From: Herbaspirillum sp. GW103
Lineage (GTDB): Bacteria > Pseudomonadota > Gammaproteobacteria > Burkholderiales > Burkholderiaceae_D
Direction: 5' to 3'
DNA: 64,000 nt
NCBI RefSeq assembly: GCF_000261365.1
Contig: NZ_AJVC01000002.1
Coordinates: 395,581 to 459,580, forward strand
Shown: positions 1-8,456 of the stretch, piece after piece
How positions within the stretch are numbered: position 1 is the stretch's first letter
How the letters are laid out: every line of letters begins with the position of its first letter
Notes under the pieces: model-generated
What the model was told of the DNA's origin: nothing
The model's input: the letters and a program-made list of their open reading frames with translations, nothing else
Database searches by the model: none
Made by a program: the position numbers and the translations under genes

Positions 1-1902
1 TTCGATATCGGCAGCCAGCAGGAAACGCTGCTGGAAGAGATCCGCAGCCGTGAAGAACTGGCCGCACTCTTTGCCGCCCAATGCGAGCGCTTCATGCGCT
101 GGGCCGAGCAGGAACTGGCGCATCGCCACGCGCGTGATGCGGCCTTGCAGGCCCTGCGCTTTCCGCATGGGGATTTTCGTCCCGGCCAGCGGCAACTGGC
201 CGAGGCCGTCTTTCGCGCCCACACGGCCCGGCGCAGCCTGCTGGCACAGGCGCCCACCGGCATCGGCAAGACACTGGGTACGCTGTTCCCGGCGTTGAAG
301 GCGGCACCGTTGCAGCGGCTGGACAAGATCTTCTTCCTCGCCGCCAAGACGCCGGGCCGGCAGCTGGCGCTGGATGCCGCGACCACCTTGAAGGAGCACG
401 GCAGGCTGCCGCTGCGCGTGCTGGAACTGTGCGCCCGCGACAAGACCTGCGAATATCCCGACCGGCTGTGCCGGGGCGATTCCTGTCCCCTGGCCCAGGG
501 TTTCTACGATCGCCTGCCGGCGGCCCGCGCGGCCTGTCTGACGCAGCCGCTGCTGGATCGCGACCAGTTGCGCAGCGTGGCCCTGCAACACCAGGTCTGC
601 CCCTACTACCTGGGCAGCGAGATGACGCGCTGGAGCGACCTCATCGTCGGCGACTACAACTACTGGTTCGATGGCGGCGCCATGCTCTACGCAATGGCCC
701 AGGCGCATGACTGGCGCGTGAGCGTGCTGGCCGACGAGGCCCACAACCTGGTCTCCCGCGCCCGCAGCATGTACAGCGCGCAACTGAGTCGCGCGGCCCT
801 GCGTGCGGCACGCGCGGTGGCCCCGCCGGCGGTGGCCAAGCCGCTGGAACGACTGGGCCGCGCCTGGACCGCCACCGGCAAGAAGGCCGACTTGCCCTAT
901 CAGGTGCTGGAGGCGCCACCGGCCAGACTGGTCGAAGCGCTCGCCGGCAGCGTGGGCGCCATCAGCGACTACCTGGCTCAGGTGGCGGTGCCGCTGGAGG
1001 CGCCGCTGCGGGATTTCTACTTCGATGCCATGGCCTTCGTCAGGCTGGCCGAATCCTTCGGTCCGCATTCACTGTTTGACCTCACGCGGGAAGATGAACG
1101 CAACACCGTGCTGTGCATTCGCAACGTGGTGCCCGCACCCTTCCTCGGACCACGCTTTGCCTGCGCGCATGCCACCATCCTGTTCTCGGCCACGCTGGCG
1201 CCGTGGAACTACTTTGCCGATCTGCTGGGCATGCCCGCCAGTACCGCCTGGGTCGACGTGGCGTCGCCCTTCCAGGCCAGCCAGTTGCAGATACGGGTGG
1301 CGCACCGGATCGCCACCACCTGGCAGCGCCGCGCCGCCTCCATCGCGCCCATTGGCGAACTGATGGCGCGCCAGTATGCAGAGCGTCCCGGCAATTACCT
1401 GGCGTTCTTCTCCAGCTTCGATTATCTGCAACAGGCGCATGGCGCCTTCGCCCATGCCCACCCGGAGATTCCCACCTGGCAGCAGTCGCGCCGCATGTCC
1501 GAAACCGACCGCGATGCCTTCCTGGCCCGTTTCGAAAGAGGCGGGCAGGGTATCGGTTTCGCGGTCTTGGGCGGTTCCTTCGGGGAGGGCGTGGATCTGC
1601 CCGGCGAGCGTCTCATCGGTGCCTTCGTGGCAACCCTCGGGCTGCCGCAGTTCAATCCGGTCAACGAGCAGATGCGCCAACGCATGGAGCAATTGTTTGG
1701 TTGCGGCTACGACTACGCCTACCTCTACCCCGGCATGCAGAAAGTAGTGCAGGCGGCCGGCCGCGTCATTCGTACCGAGAGCGACTACGGCACCGTGTGG
1801 CTGATCGACCAGCGTTTTGGCCGACCCGAAGTGCAGGCCCTGCTGCCCGCCTGGTGGCAACTCGATCCACCATCGGCAGCAACGCCCCGAGACCCTCGGT
1901 AG
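1..1902 (+). CDS. XPD/DinG-family (superfamily 2) ATP-dependent DNA helicase, 5' end outside window
   Basis: The reading frame is open from base 1, so the N-terminus lies upstream; at least 633 residues are visible. Helicase motif I is seen as QAPTGIGKT, motif II as ADEAH and motif VI as QAAGRVIRT near the end. Between motifs I and II there is a cysteine cluster (CARDKTCEYPDRLC, then GDSCPL and a later HQVCPYY). This matches the position of the 4Fe-4S domain of XPD/DinG helicases. VLGGSFGEGVDLPGE is the typical motif V region. These enzymes unwind DNA 5' to 3' in repair. The gene ends at TAG and is followed by a strong terminator, so it is not part of the cellulose operon. The family is clear; the specific role (DinG itself or a paralogue with an N-terminal nuclease domain) cannot be decided from the part shown. 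Confidence 0.88.
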   Translation, partial: FDIGSQQETLLEEIRSREELAALFAAQCERFMRWAEQELAHRHARDAALQALRFPHGDFRPGQRQLAEAVFRAHTARRSLLAQAPTGIGKTLGTLFPALKAAPLQRLDKIFFLAAKTPGRQLALDAATTLKEHGRLPLRVLELCARDKTCEYPDRLCRGDSCPLAQGFYDRLPAARAACLTQPLLDRDQLRSVALQHQVCPYYLGSEMTRWSDLIVGDYNYWFDGGAMLYAMAQAHDWRVSVLADEAHNLVSRARSMYSAQLSRAALRAARAVAPPAVAKPLERLGRAWTATGKKADLPYQVLEAPPARLVEALAGSVGAISDYLAQVAVPLEAPLRDFYFDAMAFVRLAESFGPHSLFDLTREDERNTVLCIRNVVPAPFLGPRFACAHATILFSATLAPWNYFADLLGMPASTAWVDVASPFQASQLQIRVAHRIATTWQRRAASIAPIGELMARQYAERPGNYLAFFSSFDYLQQAHGAFAHAHPEIPTWQQSRRMSETDRDAFLARFERGGQGIGFAVLGGSFGEGVDLPGERLIGAFVATLGLPQFNPVNEQMRQRMEQLFGCGYDYAYLYPGMQKVVQAAGRVIRTESDYGTVWLIDQRFGRPEVQALLPAWWQLDPPSAATPRDPR

Positions 1903-1927
1903 CCGCTGCGCTGCAGGGGCTGCACGG

Positions 1928-1962
1928 ACTTGTCAGGTTTTTCCCGAGTGACAAGTTTTTTT
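1928..1962 (+). terminator. Rho-independent terminator after the helicase gene
   Basis: An 8-bp perfect stem (ACTTGTCA at 1928-1935 pairing with TGACAAGT at 1949-1956) encloses a 13-nt loop and runs into seven Ts. It lies 25 bp after the helicase stop codon, the expected place for an intrinsic terminator. Confidence 0.75.
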
Positions 1963-2494
1963 GAATGGATAGCATAGGCGGTGTTGGTACGGGTAGGGCA
2001 AATTCGCCACATCTTCCTGCAAGATGGGAGGTGCGGCGCTGACCGGCACAGGCTGGGCGATCTGGCCGAAAGGGCCAGGTGGCCGGTGTGTCAAATCCGC
2101 GTCGCGGCAGGAACAAATTGTCGCTGACAAGCGACAAGACGAGCCGCTGACATGTAAGATTCCGCCTCTTCCTTCATGTATTCCCGTCAAGAAATGAGTG
2201 TTGTGTCTTGTCGGCTTTTTACATTTTTGACAACGAAGAAGGTTGCGGTATCAGGATTTGTTTGTTTTAATGACAACTCGGAGTGTGGTCGAAAATACAA
2301 CATTCCTGCGCTTGGTCCGTACGGAGCATCACTCCGTAGGCAGAGGGGAACGCACCGCCGATAGAGCGGATTAACGAATATAGCAGGGGGATGGCAGCAT
2401 ATGGGGAAACTTACCGCTTTTTAACAAGGTTGCAGGCAGGTCGTGCGCACCCGGTCAAAAGCCGCCGGTAGCAGGACTGGGCAGGGAGTCAAGC
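1963..2494. other. Long non-coding leader upstream of the cellulose operon
   Basis: No convincing gene is present; a 62-codon frame at 2176-2364 has poor codon use and is probably chance. GC drops between about 2160 and 2440, as expected of a regulatory region. Visible structure includes the inverted repeat TTGTCGC/GCGACAA at 2118-2137 and a hairpin TACGGAG-CATCA-CTCCGTA near 2320-2340. The words TTGTC/GACAA recur several times between 1930 and 2275. The long spacing suggests an untranslated leader or several regulator sites controlling cellulose synthesis. Confidence 0.5.
2227..2254 (+). promoter_or_regulatory. Candidate sigma-70 promoter for the cellulose operon
   Basis: A perfect -35 hexamer TTGACA (2227-2232) is followed after 16 bp by TATCAG (2249-2254), which matches the -10 consensus at four of six positions. 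It would give an mRNA leader of roughly 230 nt before bcsQ. This was read by eye and other promoters in the leader are possible. Confidence 0.35.
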
Positions 2495-3808
2495 ATGGGA
2501 AACGATATCTCCAACTTGCTGAGCAAGTTCGGGGCAACGGTGGACGGATACCTCGAGATCGAGGCTGCGATCAACTACAAGGAGCCGTCGCGCAAGCCCA
2601 AGGCGCCGCTGGTGGTGGCGCAGCAGGGCGCCGCCGTGACGGCAGCCGGGTCGGTGGACGGCAGTGCCGGGGCCGAGCCGGCACCGGTAGTGGCGGCCAG
2701 CGCAGCGGCTCCCTTGCTGGCGGACCCTGTGCCTTCTTCTTTGCAACGCATTGAGCCCGTGATGGATCCCGTCACGGCACCGTCGCCCGCTCCCGTGGCC
2801 GCCAGGCTGGCTCCGGTTGCCCCGCTTGCCCGTCCGGCACCTGCACCGACCGCCCCGACCGCGACCCCGGCTGCGGGCTCACCCGATGCTTCTGCGAGCG
2901 TTCCCGTCCAAGCTGCCTCCACCACCGAGCCCGCCGTTCCCACCCTGTTGCGCTCCATGCTGGGCGAGGCCGCGCGCGAACGCGAAGCCCAGCAGCGCGC
3001 CAGCAATGACGACACCGGCCAGCCCCAACTGGCCGTGCCGCCTGCTACACCGGCGCAGGTGATTGCCGTGGTCTCGCCCAAGGGCGGGGTCGGCAAGACC
3101 ACCCTGTGTTCGGCGCTGGCCTGCAGCCTGGCGCGTCATGGCCGTGTGGTCGCCATCGACCTGGACCCGCAGAATGCCTTGCAATATCACCTGGGCGTGA
3201 GTGCCGAGGCCGTGGCCCGGCAGACTGCCGCGGCCGCCAGCGGGGACTGGCGCAGCAGCCTGGCCGTCGGTACTTCCGGTACGCAGGTGTTGAGTCATAC
3301 CGTGGTGGCTGCCGCCGGGGAAGCGGCGCTGGCACGGCAGATGAGCGTGGATGGCCAATGGCTGCTGCGCCAGCTGCACGCGCTGCAATTGCAGGCGGGT
3401 GACGTGGTCCTGCTGGATCTGCCGGCCGGCCAGACCCCTTATCTGGAGCAGGCCCTGCAGGCGGCCGATCAGGTGCTGGCGGTGGTCACGCCCGATGCCG
3501 GTTCCTTCCTGGCACTGGAGCACATGCGCCAGGTCCTGCATGGCCGCAACAATTGCCGCTACGTGGTCAACAAGTACGACGGCAGCCGCAGCTTCTGCCA
3601 GGACATGCTGGAAGTCCTCAAGCGCTGGATGGGGCCGCGCCTGGCCGGTGTGGTCGCGCTCGATCACGCCATCAGCGAAGGTCTGGCCTACGGCTTCAAT
3701 CCGCTGGTCAAGGCCGGGCATTCGCCGGTCTATGATCAGTTGCAGGGCGTCAGCGAAGTGCTGCGCGCCGCTGTGCTCAAGGCGGCCGCCGCAGGTGCAC
3801 GCGCATGA
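2495..3808 (+). CDS. bcsQ: Cellulose synthesis ParA/MinD-type ATPase BcsQ with an N-terminal BcsP/BcsR-like segment
   Basis: The C-terminal part (about residues 188-437) is a ParA/MinD ATPase: the deviant Walker A motif PKGGVGKTT spans residues 195-203, followed by AIDLDPQNAL and LLDLPAG. BcsQ proteins help place or activate the cellulose synthase complex at the inner membrane. The first 25 residues (DISNLLSKFG then GYLEIE) resemble the short conserved motif of BcsP/BcsR accessory proteins. They are joined to the ATPase by about 160 residues rich in Ala and Pro. The protein therefore looks like a BcsP-BcsQ fusion, far longer than a usual BcsQ of about 250 residues. The start is supported by an AGGGAG ribosome site 6-8 bases upstream. 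Its stop overlaps the bcsA start (ATGA), indicating translational coupling. Confidence 0.85.
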   Translation: MGNDISNLLSKFGATVDGYLEIEAAINYKEPSRKPKAPLVVAQQGAAVTAAGSVDGSAGAEPAPVVAASAAAPLLADPVPSSLQRIEPVMDPVTAPSPAPVAARLAPVAPLARPAPAPTAPTATPAAGSPDASASVPVQAASTTEPAVPTLLRSMLGEAAREREAQQRASNDDTGQPQLAVPPATPAQVIAVVSPKGGVGKTTLCSALACSLARHGRVVAIDLDPQNALQYHLGVSAEAVARQTAAAASGDWRSSLAVGTSGTQVLSHTVVAAAGEAALARQMSVDGQWLLRQLHALQLQAGDVVLLDLPAGQTPYLEQALQAADQVLAVVTPDAGSFLALEHMRQVLHGRNNCRYVVNKYDGSRSFCQDMLEVLKRWMGPRLAGVVALDHAISEGLAYGFNPLVKAGHSPVYDQLQGVSEVLRAAVLKAAAAGARA

Positions 3809-6144
3809 ACCATGGACCACAGGCAACATCGCCATCGCAACGCCAGCCCGACATGAAATCCCCCGCCACGCTGTCCCCCCATCCACCAGGACAGGAGCCC
3901 TCGGCCCGCCCGTCGGCCAATCGCCTGCAGCAATGGATACAGCGCGTCGGCGAGCGCCTCGAAGGTCTGCCACGCGGCCCGCGCCGCCTGGTGCAATGGG
4001 CCGTGATGCTGTTTGCCACGCTGCTGGCCCTGCTCATCATTTCGGTGCCGCTGGATTTCACCGCGCAGTGCGTCTTTGCCATCGGCTGCTTCGTCGCCGC
4101 GCTGGTGTTGCGCAAGCAGTCGGGGCGCTTCCCGGTACTGGTGCTGATCACGCTCTCGCTGATCGTCTCGATGCGCTACATGTACTGGCGCATCACCTCC
4201 ACGCTGGCCTTTGAAAGCTGGCTGGACATCGTCTTCGGCTATGGCCTGCTGGCCGCCGAAATGTATTCCCTGCTGGTATTGACGCTGGGTTACCTGCAGA
4301 CCGCCTGGCCCTTGCGCCGCAAGCCGCAGATGCTGACCATGCCGCCCTCGCAATGGCCGACGGTGGATATCTTCATTCCCTCGTACAACGAATCGCTGGA
4401 CATCGTCTCGCTGACCATCTTCGCCGCCCAGGCCATCGACTGGCCCCAGGACAAGCTGCGCGTGCACGTGCTCGATGATGGCCGACGTGAGCAATTCCGC
4501 GAGTTCTGCGACAACATCGGCGTGAACTATCTGGTCCGTTCCAACAACAAGCATGCCAAGGCCGGCAATCTCAACGAAGCGCTCAAGGTCACCGATGGCG
4601 AATTCGTCGCCATCTTCGATGCCGACCACGTGCCGACGCGTTCCTTCCTGCAGATCTGCATGGGCTGGTTCTACAAGGACCCCAAGCTGGCCATGCTGCA
4701 GACGCCGCACTTCTTCTTCTCGCCCGATCCCTTCGAGAAGAACCTCAATACCTTCCGCTCGGTGCCCAATGAGGGCGAGCTGTTCTATGGTCTGGTGCAG
4801 GATGGCAATGACCTGTGGAATGCCGCCTTCTTCTGCGGCTCCTGCGCCGTCATGCGTCGCACTGCCCTGACGGAAATCGGCGGCATCGCCACCGAGACCC
4901 TGACCGAGGACGCTCACACGGCGCTGAAGATGAACCGCGCCGGCTACAACACCGCCTATCTCGCCATCCCCCAGGCGGCCGGCCTGGCCACCGAGAACCT
5001 GGCGCGCCACATCCGCCAGCGCGTGCGCTGGGCACGTGGCATGGCGCAGATCTTCCGGGTGGACAATCCCTTGAAGGGACGCGGGCTGCGACTGGGCCAG
5101 CGGCTGTGCTATCTCAACGCCATGCTGCACTTCTTCTATGGCTTGCCGCGCCTGATCTTCCTGACCGCGCCGCTGACCTACCTGTTCTTCGGTGCCCATA
5201 TCTTCCACGCCTCGGCCCTGATGATCACGGCCTACGTGCTGCCCCACGTGCTGCACGCCAGCCTGACCAACTCGCGCATCCAGGGACGCTTCCGCCATTC
5301 CTTCTGGAACGAGGTCTACGAGACCGTACTGGCCTGGTACATCCTGGGGCCGGTGCTGCTGGCGCTGATCAATCCCAAGCTGGGCGGCTTCAACGTCACC
5401 GACAAGGGCGGCATCATCACCGACGACCATTTCGACTGGAAGCTGGCGCGTCCCTACATGTTGCTGCTGGCGCTGAACGTGGCCGGCCTGGGCTTCGGCA
5501 TCTGGCAACTGATCCACGGCGACCCCAATGCCGTGACCACCATCCTCATCAACATGGCGTGGACGCTCTACAACGTCATCATCAGCAGTGCTGCCATGGC
5601 CGTCGCCTCCGAAACCCGCCAGGTGCGCAGCGAGCCGCGTGTGGCGGCCGAGCTGCCGGTGCGCATCAAGTGCGATGATGGCAGCCTCATCGAAGGCACT
5701 ACGCTGGACTTCTCGCAGAAAGGCATCGGCCTGCGCCTGCCGGCCGGGGCGACCATCGCGCGCAATGCCCGCATCGAGGTCACGCTGTTCCGCAATGATC
5801 AGGAGAAAGTGTTCCCGGCAGTGGTGGTGTTCAGCCGCAACGACATGGTCGGTGCGCAGTTCCACGAACTGACGCTGCGCCAGCAAAGCGAACTGGTGCG
5901 CCTGACCTTTTCGCGCGCCGACATCTGGGCCAACAACTGGGGCAAGAGCCGTCCCGATACCCCGCTCAAGGCCCTGCGCGAAGTGGCCGGCATCGGCATG
6001 AATGGTATCCGGCAAATGTTCAAGGCGCTGGCGATCCAGCTGCGCCGCCGGCCCGCCGAAGCACGCGCGCCTGCCTCGGCAGCAGCCTCCGCCTCATCGG
6101 CAGCTCCCGCACCTGCCATGGATAACACTCTGGAAAAACAATAA
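3805..6144 (+). CDS. bcsA: Cellulose synthase catalytic subunit BcsA (UDP-forming)
   Basis: BcsA polymerises UDP-glucose into beta-1,4-glucan and moves the chain through the inner membrane. The family-2 glycosyltransferase motifs are all present: LDDG near residue 224, DAD at 272-274, TED at 367-369 and QRVRW at 405-409. Hydrophobic stretches flank this domain on both sides. The C-terminal PilZ domain has the cyclic-di-GMP motif RSEPR (608-612) and DFSQKG (635-640), so activation by c-di-GMP is expected. A low-complexity Ala-rich tail follows. At 779 residues it is a normal length for BcsA. Start and stop overlap bcsQ (ATGA) and bcsB (TAATG), so the genes form a tightly coupled operon. Confidence 0.96.
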   Translation: MNHGPQATSPSQRQPDMKSPATLSPHPPGQEPSARPSANRLQQWIQRVGERLEGLPRGPRRLVQWAVMLFATLLALLIISVPLDFTAQCVFAIGCFVAALVLRKQSGRFPVLVLITLSLIVSMRYMYWRITSTLAFESWLDIVFGYGLLAAEMYSLLVLTLGYLQTAWPLRRKPQMLTMPPSQWPTVDIFIPSYNESLDIVSLTIFAAQAIDWPQDKLRVHVLDDGRREQFREFCDNIGVNYLVRSNNKHAKAGNLNEALKVTDGEFVAIFDADHVPTRSFLQICMGWFYKDPKLAMLQTPHFFFSPDPFEKNLNTFRSVPNEGELFYGLVQDGNDLWNAAFFCGSCAVMRRTALTEIGGIATETLTEDAHTALKMNRAGYNTAYLAIPQAAGLATENLARHIRQRVRWARGMAQIFRVDNPLKGRGLRLGQRLCYLNAMLHFFYGLPRLIFLTAPLTYLFFGAHIFHASALMITAYVLPHVLHASLTNSRIQGRFRHSFWNEVYETVLAWYILGPVLLALINPKLGGFNVTDKGGIITDDHFDWKLARPYMLLLALNVAGLGFGIWQLIHGDPNAVTTILINMAWTLYNVIISSAAMAVASETRQVRSEPRVAAELPVRIKCDDGSLIEGTTLDFSQKGIGLRLPAGATIARNARIEVTLFRNDQEKVFPAVVVFSRNDMVGAQFHELTLRQQSELVRLTFSRADIWANNWGKSRPDTPLKALREVAGIGMNGIRQMFKALAIQLRRRPAEARAPASAAASASSAAPAPAMDNTLEKQ

Positions 6145-8456
6145 TGAAAACGAAGCAGCCTCAAGCGCAGCGCGCCCTGTTGCGCCAACGCTCCCTGTGT
6201 CTGATGCTGGCGGCGGTGATGACCGCCGGCAGCCTGCCGCTGCCGGTGCTGGCGGCCTCTGCTGGCAGTCCCGCGAGTGCGGCCACGGCCACGCCCGGCC
6301 TGCCCGCACCGGTTCCGGTAGCCGGCGACCCTTACGTGTTCACCTTCAAGCAGCTGGGGCGCAATGGCTCGATGAACCTGCATGGCGTGGACGCTACCGA
6401 CAGCCTCAACTTCGACGTGCCGGTCTCGCTGGTGACCACCGGCGCCCACGTGACGCTGTATTACACCTATTCCCCGGCCTTGCTGCCGGACCTCTCGCAG
6501 ATCAACGTGATGGTCAACGACGTGGTGGCCGGCAGCATCCCGCTGCCCAAGGAAGGCTCGGGCAGCATGCAGACCGCCAAGGTCGACATCCCGCCCAAGC
6601 TCATTACCGAATTCAATCGGCTGAGCCTGCAATTCATCGGCCACTACACCATGGGCTGCGAGGATCCCCTGCATTCCAGCCTGTGGGCGCGCGTGGCCAA
6701 TGGCTCCACGCTGGACCTGCAGACCACGCCCTTGCCGCAGAAGGATGACCTGGCGCAGATGCCATTGCCCTTCTTCGACCGGCGCGACATCCGCATGCTG
6801 AGTCTGCCCTTCGTCTTCGCGGGGAACCCTGACAACGGTACGCTGGAAGCGGCGGGTACGCTTTCTTCCTGGTTCGGCGCGCTGGCCGCTTATCGCGGCG
6901 CGCGTTTCCCGGTGCAGATCAATGCCTTGCCGCCGCGCGGCAATGCCGTGGTGATGGTGGCCGGCGAGGCCCCCACCAGTGTGGCCGGACTCGAGGTGGC
7001 CGCCCCCAAGGGGCCGACGCTGACCGTGCTGCCCAATCCGAATGATGCCAATGGCAAGCTGCTGGTGGTGTCCGGTCGCAACGTGGGCGAACTCAGGCAG
7101 GCCGCCGCCGCGCTGGCGCTGGGCAGCAAGGGCCTCTCGGGCAGCTCGGCAGTGATCGACAAGCTGCAGCCGCTGGCGCCGCGCCAGCCGTATGACGCGC
7201 CCAACTGGTTGCCCACCGATCGCGCAGTCAAGCTCTCCGAACTGATCGATCCCAAGCGCCTCAACGTGTCCGGTTACAACCCCGGCGAGATCACCATCCC
7301 CCTCAATTTCCCGCCGGCTCTCTCCAACTGGCGCCAGGATGGCGCGAAGCTGAAACTGGTCTATCGCTATACGCCCCAGCCCAAGTCCACCAACTCGTCC
7401 TTCCTGGTCAGCTTCAATGATGGCCTGATCAAGTCCGACATCCTGCTGCCCAAGGACAAGCTGGACAAGAGCCTGCTGGCTTCGATCAAGGATGAGGCCC
7501 TCACGCGCGAGATGGATCTGCGCCTGCCGCTGAACCTGGCCGGTCCGCAATCGCGCCTGCAACTGCGCTACATGTATGACTTCGTCAAGCAGGGCGAATG
7601 TCAGGACATCATCATCGACAACGTGCGCGGCAGCATCGATCCCGATTCCACCATCGACCTGCGTGGTTACGATCACTTCATGGCCATGCCCAACCTGGGC
7701 GTGTTCAAGGATGCCGGTTTCCCCTTCACGCGCATGGCCGATCTCTCGGAGTCGGCCGTGGTGTTGCCCGACAATGCCAGCACCGACGATCTCGCTGCCT
7801 ACCTGACGCTGCTGGGCCGCTTCGGCAGCGCCACCGGATACCCCGCCACGGGCGTGGTGGTGACCCAGGCCGCCCAGGTCGACAAGGTCGCCTCGCGCGA
7901 CCTGCTGGTACTGGCCTCGGGCCAGAACCAGCCATTGCTCAAGCAGTGGGCCGATCATCTGCCGGCGGCGGTGACGGGGGACAAGCAGCGCTTCGATGTG
8001 GGTGATTTCGCCCTGCGCGTACGCAGCTGGCTCAAGCTCGCCGACGATGACCAGGCCAAGCGCCGTGCGCGCCTGGCACTGGCCTTCACGGGCGGCGAAC
8101 CGACCTCTTATCTGACCGGTTTCGAGTCACCGCTCGACAGTGGTCGCAGCGTCGTGGTGCTGGCCGGTGGCGACGCCACGGGCCTGGACCAGATCCTCGC
8201 GGCCATGGCCAGCAAGGATCCCGAAGCCGAGACCATCCAGGGCAGCCTGGTGGCCGTGCGCGGCACCACCATCGATCCGCTGCTGGCTGAAGAACAGTAT
8301 TTCACGGGCAGCATGTCACCGCTGCGCATGCTGCGCTGGTGGCTGTCGCGCCACGTCCTGGCCATGTTCGTGCTCATTGCCGGTGGCATCCTGATGCTCG
8401 GCGGCCTGGCCTACCTGACCCTGCGCGCCAAGGCGAGAAAGCGTCTCAATGCCTGA
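6144..8456 (+). CDS. bcsB: Cellulose synthase periplasmic regulatory subunit BcsB
   Basis: BcsB is the membrane-anchored periplasmic partner of BcsA that guides the growing glucan. The 770-residue protein begins with a signal peptide (hydrophobic LCLMLAAVMTAGSLPLPVLAA). It ends with one membrane helix (LAMFVLIAGGILMLGGLAYL) followed by a basic tail, the expected anchor that contacts BcsA. Family segments such as the FIGHYTMGCEDPLHSSLWARV region and the FVKQGECQD region are recognisable. It overlaps bcsA by one base and bcsZ by eight bases. Confidence 0.93.
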   Translation: MKTKQPQAQRALLRQRSLCLMLAAVMTAGSLPLPVLAASAGSPASAATATPGLPAPVPVAGDPYVFTFKQLGRNGSMNLHGVDATDSLNFDVPVSLVTTGAHVTLYYTYSPALLPDLSQINVMVNDVVAGSIPLPKEGSGSMQTAKVDIPPKLITEFNRLSLQFIGHYTMGCEDPLHSSLWARVANGSTLDLQTTPLPQKDDLAQMPLPFFDRRDIRMLSLPFVFAGNPDNGTLEAAGTLSSWFGALAAYRGARFPVQINALPPRGNAVVMVAGEAPTSVAGLEVAAPKGPTLTVLPNPNDANGKLLVVSGRNVGELRQAAAALALGSKGLSGSSAVIDKLQPLAPRQPYDAPNWLPTDRAVKLSELIDPKRLNVSGYNPGEITIPLNFPPALSNWRQDGAKLKLVYRYTPQPKSTNSSFLVSFNDGLIKSDILLPKDKLDKSLLASIKDEALTREMDLRLPLNLAGPQSRLQLRYMYDFVKQGECQDIIIDNVRGSIDPDSTIDLRGYDHFMAMPNLGVFKDAGFPFTRMADLSESAVVLPDNASTDDLAAYLTLLGRFGSATGYPATGVVVTQAAQVDKVASRDLLVLASGQNQPLLKQWADHLPAAVTGDKQRFDVGDFALRVRSWLKLADDDQAKRRARLALAFTGGEPTSYLTGFESPLDSGRSVVVLAGGDATGLDQILAAMASKDPEAETIQGSLVAVRGTTIDPLLAEEQYFTGSMSPLRMLRWWLSRHVLAMFVLIAGGILMLGGLAYLTLRAKARKRLNA

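Noticed and set aside
2176..2364. 62-codon frame in the bcs leader
   Set aside because: No ribosome site, poor codon bias and no recognisable protein features.
2310..2365. Resemblance of CTCCGTAGGCAGAGGGGAAC to the 3' part of a GEMM cyclic-di-GMP riboswitch
   Set aside because: The conserved 5' half (CACAGGGCAAACC-type segment) is absent upstream, so the match is probably chance, though tempting before a c-di-GMP-activated operon.
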